Below are positions 9,701 to 17,441 of a DNA stretch of 41,734 bases, in pieces. The notes below the pieces were generated by a model that saw only the letters and a list, made by a program, of their open reading frames with translations, was not told the DNA's origin and did no database searches. Made by a program: the position numbers and the translations under genes. How positions within the stretch are numbered: position 1 is the first letter of the stretch; each line of letters starts with the position of its first letter. Where the stretch lies: NCBI GenBank assembly GCA_965368405.1, contig CBDUMS010000022.1, forward strand, positions 1 through 41,734, given 5' to 3'. Source of the DNA: S012-113 sp965368405 (GTDB lineage: Bacteria; Bacteroidota; Bacteroidia; Cytophagales; Cyclobacteriaceae).

Positions 9701-10822
9701 CAATTCTTTGAACCAAATGGAGTAGATCAGGTCACGCTAAACAATTTGTTTGAAACTTCGCTCCAGTACTTTCGGGCGGTAGATAAAGACTATCTTGCTG
9801 AGGAAATAAGGATCCCAAACATGCTCTCTAATGCCAAAACAACATACCCAAGAGAGTATTTATTCCTTTACCCTGATATTCGTGATCCAATTTTAACCAT
9901 CCCTCCGCAGATTAGTTTGATGAACTATTCTTCAGCTAGTTTTCTGAAATACTTATTGGAAAATGGTCTATTTCAAGAATTATACTCAAATGAAACCGTG
10001 CAATACATTCCTGATTGGCTTGCGGAATATGATGCTCTGCTTGGCTCGGGTTTTTCAGATATAGTTGTAGTAGATCCAGATATTTTAAGAAAACTGGCGC
10101 TCCAGGTTAGTACAAATTTTGAACCTGTTCAGGACCAATTCAGCCTACTCTATTTAATGGTTGGCAATCAGGAGGGTTATGATGGTCGTCTTGAGAATGC
10201 TGCGCATAATTACCAGAAGGTAAGTATGGATGCTATTTTTGATATCCTTGGATCCCCATTCAGGTTTATAAATGATGATATTATGAGAAGGCTTGCTCAC
10301 GCTACTGGCCAAATGAGCCAAGCAGGTAAGCCTGATATAGGTTATGAATTAATAATGCGTTTCAGTAATCCAATTAATCGATCGCAGCTCTATGCATACG
10401 CTGCAAAGGAGGCAATTATAAGCGATGGAAAAAAGCCATATGTAGATGTGCTTATTGATTCCAGCTACACAGAGGCAGAAAGAGTTGAAAATACCGACGC
10501 TCAGCCAAACCGTACCGTTATTGCGGCGGCTTTAGCTTTCAGAAATCAGGGTGATGATATTGCTGAAGCCTATCGGGTAATTAAAAATGAAACACTAAAG
10601 GCAAGAGGAATATGGTGGATTTCAAGAGGATTGGCCTTTAATAATGATTTATATGGCTCCTTTGCTGCCATACCCAATAACTTAAATGATGATGATATCT
10701 GTGGATATCTCTATGAAGTTTTTCATGATTATAATAGAAATAATCAGCCCGAATCGCCTTATTGGCAACGGTATGAAGCACTTAATGATTTGCCGGATGC
10801 CAGAATAAGCTACGTACGATAA
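6782..10822 (+). CDS. nSTAND1 NTPase A, membrane-anchored, large C-terminal solenoid
   Basis: The protein has 1346 residues. The N-terminal nSTAND1 signature CPYTGLRSF is followed by FKGRD, Walker A GASGDGKSS (Lys54), Walker B LIILADQFEEFF (Asp161, Glu164-165) and sensor TMRSDY (208-213). The conserved THESLIRNW lies near 452. STAND NTPases are switch proteins that oligomerise on sensing a signal. A single hydrophobic helix (about 567-588, Arg before it, Arg-Arg after it) should cross the inner membrane. It leaves about 755 mostly helical residues, with loose TPR-like character, on the other side. It starts at TTG, two bases after the TIR gene, and its stop overlaps the start of its paralogue by one base. 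Expression is therefore probably translationally coupled. The function in defence or signalling is inferred from family and context. Confidence 0.87.
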   Translation: MFDDFNICPYTGLRSFTEEESIYFKGRDEHIQEATAQLEKNKFLMLTGASGDGKSSLVYAGIIPNARAGFLKATYSNWQVVDFRPERSPLKNLSNALGNALGIENSETVKAELQHGFSAIIDLYKSSKRYIDKSVNSWTSATEEEKAAQTRDASNLIILADQFEEFFTNPENYDKGVPSVESALVLNLLLETARIALDEGLPIYVVFTMRSDYIGQCAAFRGLPEYIGFSQFFVPRMNRKQLQEVIEEPAVLSGNKITRRLTERLIEDITDGTDQLPMLQHALNQIWKMADSGKEEMDLIHYAMVGGIASNELPDEEKGRFVNWFLELPEKIKVCYDEANLQNVLNTHANKLNNLASDYVEKHTERKIGDDTAKIIIKHTFQCLTKINEGRAVRNRMTLAEITSIINKPEIESKTVNLVLNSYRDHTNTLLKPFIGEENENWEVDDDTVFDITHESLIRNWTQLKQWADEELEDYTIFLDFQQQLDRWLTNDRSSDFLLSIGPLTYFEDWFNKKKPNKNWVARYEAGEGEKDNVLSKCEELLDNAQEFLAASAQRHFITRTVMKYGPRRIAAVLALVTLLVFSSFGLKNYLERRDSAMLEYFKKETLRFGNSPDIFLNNSSVALMEQLRLQELTADEIVTAMVGLENKTSMASAIVAQMLRQAAIASEPSIHRLSYLADSLMTEEMKKPVKERENGVLIRESNDLMFNLLMSHYYSPEMGYDQIIERNASRMALLLKEIVYGDLREFKDTQEIIDLIEYTLNEDALAKSEINEIIKNLSPIEDGFDNNSWLLERFSKEQIHKISHLDFGFNFNGLYQELGYLYAAVGNTKKLNQVIDTLITNNSNYPNESYLTQIDNALNIAHYLKKYGHSSAYKQFIKDYSAKEGISELDYYQRLVAYAGYKFPSIQKMGLDGFFILNRSHNLNLDFNNASEIKALYEEYLQVINESLINDTEKSFLRALAYKDMGISLAKRQFFEPNGVDQVTLNNLFETSLQYFRAVDKDYLAEEIRIPNMLSNAKTTYPREYLFLYPDIRDPILTIPPQISLMNYSSASFLKYLLENGLFQELYSNETVQYIPDWLAEYDALLGSGFSDIVVVDPDILRKLALQVSTNFEPVQDQFSLLYLMVGNQEGYDGRLENAAHNYQKVSMDAIFDILGSPFRFINDDIMRRLAHATGQMSQAGKPDIGYELIMRFSNPINRSQLYAYAAKEAIISDGKKPYVDVLIDSSYTEAERVENTDAQPNRTVIAAALAFRNQGDDIAEAYRVIKNETLKARGIWWISRGLAFNNDLYGSFAAIPNNLNDDDICGYLYEVFHDYNRNNQPESPYWQRYEALNDLPDARISYVR

Positions 10823-13800
10823 TGTTTGACGATTCTACCATATGCCCATATACTGGTCTGAGATCTTTCTCAGAAGATGAATCTTTGTTTTTCAAGGGAC
10901 GGGATAAGCAGATCGACCAAATAACACGACTGCTTGAAAAGAACAAATTTCTAATGGTTACCGGGGCATCGGGTGAGGGTAAGTCTTCGCTCGTATACGG
11001 TGGGATGATTCCAAATGCCCGCGCAGGCTTCTTCAAAGCTACATATAACAACTGGCAGGTTATTGACTTTAGGCCAGAAAGAACACCTTTAAAGAATTTC
11101 GCCTCTAACCTAGCCCTTAAATTAGGCCACCAAAGTCATGAGACCGTAATGACCGAGCTAGAACGTGGCTATTCGGCACTTATAGAGCTTTATAAAAACT
11201 CAAATTGGTTTTATGATGAAGCCGATGACTTCTGGCAAAAAAAGTCGGATGATGACAAAGAAAACTCTAAACGACAATCCAGCAATTTGCTAATCATTGT
11301 TGATCAGTTTGAAGAGTTTTTCACCAACCCGGAGAATTACGTAAATAGTACGCCATCTGAATCATCTCAGATCACGCTAAATATTCTTCTTGAAACGGCT
11401 AAGATTGCGCTGGAACAAAACCTACCCATCTATGTCGTTTGCACAATGCGCTCAGACTATATTGGCCAATGTAGTGCCTTTAGGGGGCTTCCTGAGGCAA
11501 TTGGTTTCTCACAGTTTTTTGTACCGAGGCTAAAGCGCAATGAGCTTAAGCTTATTATTGAGGAACCTGCTCTATTAAATGGGAATAAAATATCGAAAAG
11601 GTTAGTTGAACGACTACTTTACGATTTATCCGAAGGAATCGATCAGCTACCCATTCTTCAGCATGCCCTAAGTCATATTTGGCAAGTAGCAAATAAAGGA
11701 GAAGAAGAGTTAGACCTAATTCATTATGCTTTGGTTGGAGGTATGCCTTCATCCGAGTTACCTGAAGAAGACAAGCCTAGATTTCTAAAATGGTTTAAGG
11801 AACTGCCAGAATTTCAGCGTAATCTTTATCATACTCCGGGAATAAAGCGAATTATAGAAATTCATGCAAACCAGCTTTATGAAGGTGCTTATAATTATTA
11901 CAAAGCACAGAACCCAGGTACCAACTTATCACTTCATGAGGTTAAAAATGTTGTTGCCATAACCTTTGCCTGTCTTACCAAAATTGATGACAGCCGTGCG
12001 GTACGGAACAGAATGACCTTGGAAGAAATTACAGGGATCATTAATAAGCCTCATATTAACGAGCAAGTCGTAAACGATATTTTGAATATTTATCGTGAGC
12101 AGGATAACTCCTTCCTTCGTCCATTTATAACTGAAAATGAAAAAAGCAAGACGCTTGCGCATGATGCCGTTTTAGACATTACACATGAAAGTTTAATAAG
12201 AAACTGGGGCTTACTAAATAAATGGGCCAGTAAGGAATATGAATACTATGCCAATTTTCTTGATTTCAGAAAACAGCTTAACCGTTGGCTCGATTCAGGA
12301 AAGTCATCTGGCTACCTTTTGCCTATCGGACCACTTAGTTTCTTCGAAGCATGGGAAGAAGAATGCAAACCCAATAAGTACTGGATTCACCGGTATGAAG
12401 GGAATAATGGTGTTTGGCCAGATACGCTAGAGGAGGCGGAAGAGCTTCTGAATGAAGCTCGAGAATTCCTTCGGCGAAGTAGTAGAAAAGTGATTGTTAC
12501 ACGAACTTTCATGAAATATGGCGCAAACAGGATTGCTGCTTCTATTGCTATTCTTCTTGTAGGCTTCTTAAGTACCTTTTATTTTATCGATGCGGAGAAA
12601 AAACGTAATGATAATGTCATTGAAACGGTAATCGAGCGTGGCACCAAACTCCTGGCAAGCAAGGACATCCAGTTAGATAATAAATCAGATTTTTTAATTA
12701 TGCGCGAAGTCCACCAACCTGGTAGTCTTCTAAATTACTTAACTAGTGAAGCGAACGATGAAAAATCAATTGCTTTGGCAATTAACACCTATGGTAGACT
12801 ATTGGCTTTTAATAAGAAAACCAAAGAGGAACTCAAGCTCAATCTTATTTCTTTTCTAGAGACAAAGCTTGCTATTCACCGTTCAGAAGCAGAATTGCAA
12901 GATTATCTAAAAGATATAACTCGTCTAACTACTTTACTGAGTTATGATTACTACTACAATAATCGTGAGGCAACGCTTAATTTTCTCAAAAACCTTAATC
13001 AGGAGCTTTTTGATAAATTAAGGGTAGGATTAGAGCAGGGTGAAACCTTATCACCAGATCAAATAAACCGAGGGTTACAATTTTATCTTACCTTTAATAA
13101 CCCTTCGTTTGATGAGGTCAATAAATTTATCGCCTTAGTTTCACCATTTGATTCCGAGGACTCTTATGCCAAATTCAAGTCATTATACCCCAAAGATGCT
13201 ATTAGCAGAAACGGAAGGATTAGCATGGCTCATAATGGAGGTTATCATTTAATAGCATCCCTTTATGCTACGGTTGGCAATCAGGAACTCTTATTCCAAT
13301 CGCTTGATTCCTTACGCTTGTCAAATGATTACTACAGAAGCTTACCTTTCAATGGACCTGCCAACTTAATCGGTTACCTCTATCAGTATGACCATAGGAA
13401 TCTTGTTAAACCATTAACAGACAAAGTGGCAAGCCTGAGTAATAAAACAAATCTCGAAGTTCGCAAGGATATTCTCGACCGAACAGGCTACTTAAAACAT
13501 TTATACTCCACAAATATCAATGCCAATATTTCTGAATCGAATGCTGGATACTTTGGCCCAAACCTCATTTTCTTAGATGCCAATACAGTCGGACAGGTAT
13601 TTGAAGATACACGATTACTTATAAATAACATTAGAGCTAAAAATGAACGATACTATCAGTTAGCAATGCTCAATAAACAGGAGATAATATTTAAGCATAA
13701 GTATCAGTTCGACAGGAGCTTGGATGTGGATCTTGATGAGCTAAAGCAAGGGTTCGACCATTTTGATCGATTCGCTGCACAAATCGATGACGAGTATTTA

Positions 13801-14853
13801 GCGGAAGAGGTTCCTTTACAATATCGCTATTATGGAGGTGGGTTGAGAAATAGAACTGAGTCGCGCAAACACCTACTAATTTACCCGGACTACATCGGAG
13901 GGTTCTTTAGTGAAACTTTTCATACCACTATTTTCCTTGATTATCTTTTTGAGAATAATATGCTCAGTAAATACTATACATCAAGCAGCGACTTGCAGAT
14001 ATTGAATTACTGGATTGCTAATGCCCACGAAGTATATTCATTCATTGATGAAGAAGTATTTAAGAATGACATAAAGCTAAGCAGAGCTCAACTAGAACCA
14101 ATTAAATCCTTTATTGTTGATCATCCTGCTGGCACAAACATTGATACGAATTTAATCAATATACTCTTAGCTAATACCTACTTTGAACTGGGCTATGTTG
14201 AGCAAGCCCTATCTGCAGTAAATTTACTCGATGTTTCCAGCTATGAAAAGACCGCTAAGCAATTTGAGTACCTCAACGAAGCCTTTTTTCTCAATCAAGT
14301 GAGCGAACTCGCAACAAATCTTGCCAAAATTGGTGAACATAAGTGGGCCATTGAGCAGTTGGAAACTTTTAATTACACGATATTTAAGATAGAAGCTTAC
14401 GTGTTGACCGCTCAGGCAATTTATGTCAATAACTTAGATCCAGTAGCTTTCGACCTACTCGATTCAGCATATAACTTAAGAGAACTTGTTAAGGAGCAAG
14501 ATCTTCGTAACATCAATGATTATCGATTTAACCTTGTTCAAACCCTAGGTATAATCGGCGGCAACAAGAATGAATTCTTAATCAATAGTGTTTTAAAGAG
14601 TATGTTCGAAATATTAATCCCGTTCGTTACAGAAATTAAATCATTTGGTTACGCTCTAGGAGGCGACTACTACTCAGCGCTAGTTTCCGTTGGAAGCGAC
14701 CTCACCGAAGGAGGTGAACTTCGCTCTTATAGCTTCATCCTTTTCGCCGATAAATTACGAACTTGGGATGATACCGCTGATCAGCAATGGGCTGGAATAA
14801 AGGATTATTATGATCATATGTTATATTATGTATTTAACGTTAGAGGTCTGTGA
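10822..14853 (+). CDS. nSTAND1 NTPase B, tandem paralogue of A
   Basis: At 1343 residues this is nearly the same length as its upstream neighbour. It has the same order of parts: CPYTGLRSF, FKGRD, Walker A with Lys54, Walker B LLIIVDQFEEFF with Asp161, TMRSDY, and THESLIRNW near 452. A membrane helix lies at about 570-592. The first 170 residues of the two proteins align without a gap by eye. After the membrane helix similarity falls sharply, with only patches conserved such as DxxYLAEE followed by LxYPD. This fits duplication with a preserved NTPase engine and diverged sensing halves. The ATG overlaps the stop of paralogue A (TAATG). Its own stop overlaps the GTG start of the next gene by four bases. 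Confidence 0.87.
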   Translation: MFDDSTICPYTGLRSFSEDESLFFKGRDKQIDQITRLLEKNKFLMVTGASGEGKSSLVYGGMIPNARAGFFKATYNNWQVIDFRPERTPLKNFASNLALKLGHQSHETVMTELERGYSALIELYKNSNWFYDEADDFWQKKSDDDKENSKRQSSNLLIIVDQFEEFFTNPENYVNSTPSESSQITLNILLETAKIALEQNLPIYVVCTMRSDYIGQCSAFRGLPEAIGFSQFFVPRLKRNELKLIIEEPALLNGNKISKRLVERLLYDLSEGIDQLPILQHALSHIWQVANKGEEELDLIHYALVGGMPSSELPEEDKPRFLKWFKELPEFQRNLYHTPGIKRIIEIHANQLYEGAYNYYKAQNPGTNLSLHEVKNVVAITFACLTKIDDSRAVRNRMTLEEITGIINKPHINEQVVNDILNIYREQDNSFLRPFITENEKSKTLAHDAVLDITHESLIRNWGLLNKWASKEYEYYANFLDFRKQLNRWLDSGKSSGYLLPIGPLSFFEAWEEECKPNKYWIHRYEGNNGVWPDTLEEAEELLNEAREFLRRSSRKVIVTRTFMKYGANRIAASIAILLVGFLSTFYFIDAEKKRNDNVIETVIERGTKLLASKDIQLDNKSDFLIMREVHQPGSLLNYLTSEANDEKSIALAINTYGRLLAFNKKTKEELKLNLISFLETKLAIHRSEAELQDYLKDITRLTTLLSYDYYYNNREATLNFLKNLNQELFDKLRVGLEQGETLSPDQINRGLQFYLTFNNPSFDEVNKFIALVSPFDSEDSYAKFKSLYPKDAISRNGRISMAHNGGYHLIASLYATVGNQELLFQSLDSLRLSNDYYRSLPFNGPANLIGYLYQYDHRNLVKPLTDKVASLSNKTNLEVRKDILDRTGYLKHLYSTNINANISESNAGYFGPNLIFLDANTVGQVFEDTRLLINNIRAKNERYYQLAMLNKQEIIFKHKYQFDRSLDVDLDELKQGFDHFDRFAAQIDDEYLAEEVPLQYRYYGGGLRNRTESRKHLLIYPDYIGGFFSETFHTTIFLDYLFENNMLSKYYTSSSDLQILNYWIANAHEVYSFIDEEVFKNDIKLSRAQLEPIKSFIVDHPAGTNIDTNLINILLANTYFELGYVEQALSAVNLLDVSSYEKTAKQFEYLNEAFFLNQVSELATNLAKIGEHKWAIEQLETFNYTIFKIEAYVLTAQAIYVNNLDPVAFDLLDSAYNLRELVKEQDLRNINDYRFNLVQTLGIIGGNKNEFLINSVLKSMFEILIPFVTEIKSFGYALGGDYYSALVSVGSDLTEGGELRSYSFILFADKLRTWDDTADQQWAGIKDYYDHMLYYVFNVRGL

Positions 14854-15641
14854 TAAATATAAACGCTATTTTCTTTTTACTATTCCTGCTCCTTATTACC
14901 GGTGGATCTGCAGCTATGGCAAAAAATGATTACGGCATCGATCTAATGGTTTGGAGTTTTGCCGGCTATGCCATAGTCAGTTTGGTGGCTAGTGTTGAAA
15001 CCATGCTGAATAAGAGGAAACCCTTATTACTCACGATTGAGTATGTGACCTTATTTGTCATATTCAGTATAATTTGTATGCGCATCTCTTTGATTCGATT
15101 TCCTTATGTCGAACTACTTTTCAGCTCAGCGGGTCTTGGACTTGTAGTGGTTTATTCTACGCATGTACTTCAATTACGAAATGGTATTGGTAACAAACCA
15201 CTCACCACTTTTCTAGGTTTGTTTTACAGCAGTATTGTATTCTATCTTGTAGCTATGGCTGTAAATCCTATGAGTGACTTTTATTCTGAAGCAATTGGTC
15301 TACTAGCTTTAATAATACTAATATTATCCTTGGTATCTGCATTGAGAATTCGCTCCATCGTGATTAAGGATAAAGTAGTTTCACTAGGTAAATTCCTTTC
15401 TAAGCAACCTAATAACGCAGTAATGTTAATTTCTTTATTAGGTATTTATTCTATCTATAGCATTACTATGGCCTTAGACCTTCTGCCGGATATCCACTCG
15501 AGGAATATGCCTGAAGGGTATTACGAATTAGTAGAAAAGGCTGATGCCGGATTGGATCAAGGTGTAGATCGCACCTATGAATATCAAATCTATAAGGAAC
15601 ATCACGACCGTTTTTATAAAAATCGTGGATTACAAGAATAA
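14850..15641 (+). CDS. Multi-pass membrane protein, last gene of STAND operon
   Basis: The protein has 263 residues and about seven hydrophobic helices (roughly 3-22, 28-48, 56-76, 82-103, 112-135, 143-163, 188-208). A polar C-terminal tail of about 50 residues is rich in Tyr, Asp, Glu and His. I recognise no family. The GTG start overlaps the stop of the second NTPase by four bases (GTGA), so translation is probably coupled. In many conflict systems the last, membrane-spanning gene is the effector that permeabilises or signals at the envelope. That role is possible here but unproven; it could equally anchor or sense. The gene stops 6 bases before the stop of the convergent TPR-S gene. Confidence 0.75.
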   Translation: MININAIFFLLFLLLITGGSAAMAKNDYGIDLMVWSFAGYAIVSLVASVETMLNKRKPLLLTIEYVTLFVIFSIICMRISLIRFPYVELLFSSAGLGLVVVYSTHVLQLRNGIGNKPLTTFLGLFYSSIVFYLVAMAVNPMSDFYSEAIGLLALIILILSLVSALRIRSIVIKDKVVSLGKFLSKQPNNAVMLISLLGIYSIYSITMALDLLPDIHSRNMPEGYYELVEKADAGLDQGVDRTYEYQIYKEHHDRFYKNRGLQE

Positions 15642-15647
15642 GTGTAT

Positions 15648-17360
15648 TTAGGAAAGCGCGGTCTCTACTTTCTGATCGATCTTATAGATCTCCTGGCCTT
15701 CATCCACAGCGCCTGTATTAATAATGCCTACATGATGAAAGTCGTAGCGACCCGGCTGCTCTGCCGATAAGGCTGCAGCGAACTGCATGGTGGCGTAGCA
15801 GGCATCGTTAAAAGCTAAAGATTTTAGATTCGAAGTCTCGTCGATAACTTTTTGCGGGTTACTTCCTTTGGTCATCAATACGGCCTCTAATGCAACGCGA
15901 ACTTCTAATCCTGCCTGATGAGACCACTCCAGCAAGCGTAGAGCAAAATCCATGGCATAATGTGCCTTACTGTAAAAAGCATATAAACCATGTTCACCAA
16001 CTGATGATCGCCTTGGACCAGGGAACTCAATAAATTCCGCTTTAACCTTATCAATTACTCCATTGAACACTTCACGGCTCTGTTCTTTATCATCAACCAG
16101 TGTAGCCAGTGCAAAATATTGAATATTCTTATCGCCGCCAACCGAATAACTATCTCCGTTTGTAGCCATAGGCTGCTCAGCGCTGCCCTTTTCAGCTGCC
16201 TCCTTAAGAAATTGGTCGCTATTAATATTAACCATACTTTTTTCATAAGGCCACAAGGCTCTTACTGAATTAGTCCCCCCCTCCTTCATAGTCATGTCGT
16301 TATCAGAAGCAACAGTGACCAAAAATGGTTTGTCGTGAAATAATGAAGCCCGCATCACTCCTGCTCCAATCAATAGTTTACCCAAAAAATTAAAGAGTAT
16401 ATCATTGCCGTCGTAGTTCGATTTGCTGATATAAAGAACTTTCTCCGAACTCTCAATTGCCTCAAACCTACGTAACCAATCTTCGCCGGCAAAGGCAACG
16501 CTTTCTTTAATAAAATCGGCGCGGTTAAATGGAATGAAAATATTGGCCTCTCCATCGAGCTCCAACAAAGCTTCTACAAACAAAATATCGCTACCGCAGG
16601 CCAAAGAGGAATAGCCAATGCGAATTTTATGTTTAAGTAATGTTTCCTTTATTGCCTCCTTTACATTATTACTGATATACTCGGGGAAACGCGGCACCTT
16701 ACGATTATTATCAATCATATGGCCAGCAAAAACTGCAATTTTAGGCGGTGCAAATTGCGCCAAAATCGATTCGGGCACATTAATGTAGTGCTTTAAAATA
16801 AGGAGTTGGCCATAGACACTTCCTAAGTAACCATACTGTTTATCGCCGAGTGCTGCAGCTTTACTGTAGTATTCTTTTGCCTTAGCCGGATCGCGAAGTA
16901 GCAGATAGGCCTCTCCAACCGTCGCATAGGCCCAAAAATCATCTTCCCGACTGGCAAGATCTACTACCTGCTTGGCAACCTCTCGTGCGGCTTTTCCCCA
17001 GCCCAGAATTTGTGACATCGTAGCAGCATTAATGCCCGTATAATAGCTTTTTGTTGTCTCAAAGTTTGACAAGTAGGTTTCATGACTTTTCCGGGCGTAT
17101 ACGGATTCCGCCGTCATTTTGAACTGCTCCTTATATACACCGCCTAATATCCCAGCTGTTTCTACATCTGCCGCATTTTTTTCAAGCACTGGCTCTAAAA
17201 AATTAATCGCAGCATTCCGCGCACCGGACTTCGACATGGCAAGACCACAGAGCTGTAACGCGCGTAAATCATCAGGATGCTTCGCACAATACGCTTGTGC
17301 CATATTATGGGCTTCAAAAAACCTTCCCGATGTTATAAGATGTTCGATCTTATCGACCAT
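15648..17360 (-). CDS. TPR-S / SLOG-like / degenerate cyclase-like protein
   Basis: The protein has 570 residues and no signal peptide or membrane helix. Residues 1-65 look like TPR helices. Residues about 92-195 match the TPR-S (TRAFs-binding, formerly DUF4071) family, with YYTGINAATM, FWAYATVGEAYLLL and a paired-helix continuation. Residues about 205-350 look like a SLOG-type Rossmannoid nucleotide-binding domain: IAVFAGHMID, then RFP, SSLACGSDILFVEALLEL and IFIPFNRADF. Residues about 412-565 resemble a class III nucleotide cyclase that has lost both metal-binding Asp: FALATLVDD in place of F-x-D-x-x-G-F-S, and SVGEHGLYAF in place of the G-D-G-L motif. I infer a nucleotide-binding sensor or regulator, not an enzyme. 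It converges on the STAND operon with a 6-base gap and lies 81 bases downstream of the PBP1A gene on the same strand, so it may be partly cotranscribed with that gene. Confidence 0.72.
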   Translation of the reverse strand: MVDKIEHLITSGRFFEAHNMAQAYCAKHPDDLRALQLCGLAMSKSGARNAAINFLEPVLEKNAADVETAGILGGVYKEQFKMTAESVYARKSHETYLSNFETTKSYYTGINAATMSQILGWGKAAREVAKQVVDLASREDDFWAYATVGEAYLLLRDPAKAKEYYSKAAALGDKQYGYLGSVYGQLLILKHYINVPESILAQFAPPKIAVFAGHMIDNNRKVPRFPEYISNNVKEAIKETLLKHKIRIGYSSLACGSDILFVEALLELDGEANIFIPFNRADFIKESVAFAGEDWLRRFEAIESSEKVLYISKSNYDGNDILFNFLGKLLIGAGVMRASLFHDKPFLVTVASDNDMTMKEGGTNSVRALWPYEKSMVNINSDQFLKEAAEKGSAEQPMATNGDSYSVGGDKNIQYFALATLVDDKEQSREVFNGVIDKVKAEFIEFPGPRRSSVGEHGLYAFYSKAHYAMDFALRLLEWSHQAGLEVRVALEAVLMTKGSNPQKVIDETSNLKSLAFNDACYATMQFAAALSAEQPGRYDFHHVGIINTGAVDEGQEIYKIDQKVETALS

Positions 17361-17441
17361 ATATTCTCTGGCACTTTGTTGATTAGGATGAATCCCTAAG
17401 ATAAGGTTTTTGTTAGAACTGAGAAATGATGCGCAACTAGT

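Noticed and set aside
5175..17360. A mobile defence island carrying the STAND operon
   Set aside because: No integrase, transposase, tRNA, direct repeats or clear change of base composition by eye was found at either end; the flanks are ordinary genes. A computed composition profile could reopen the question.
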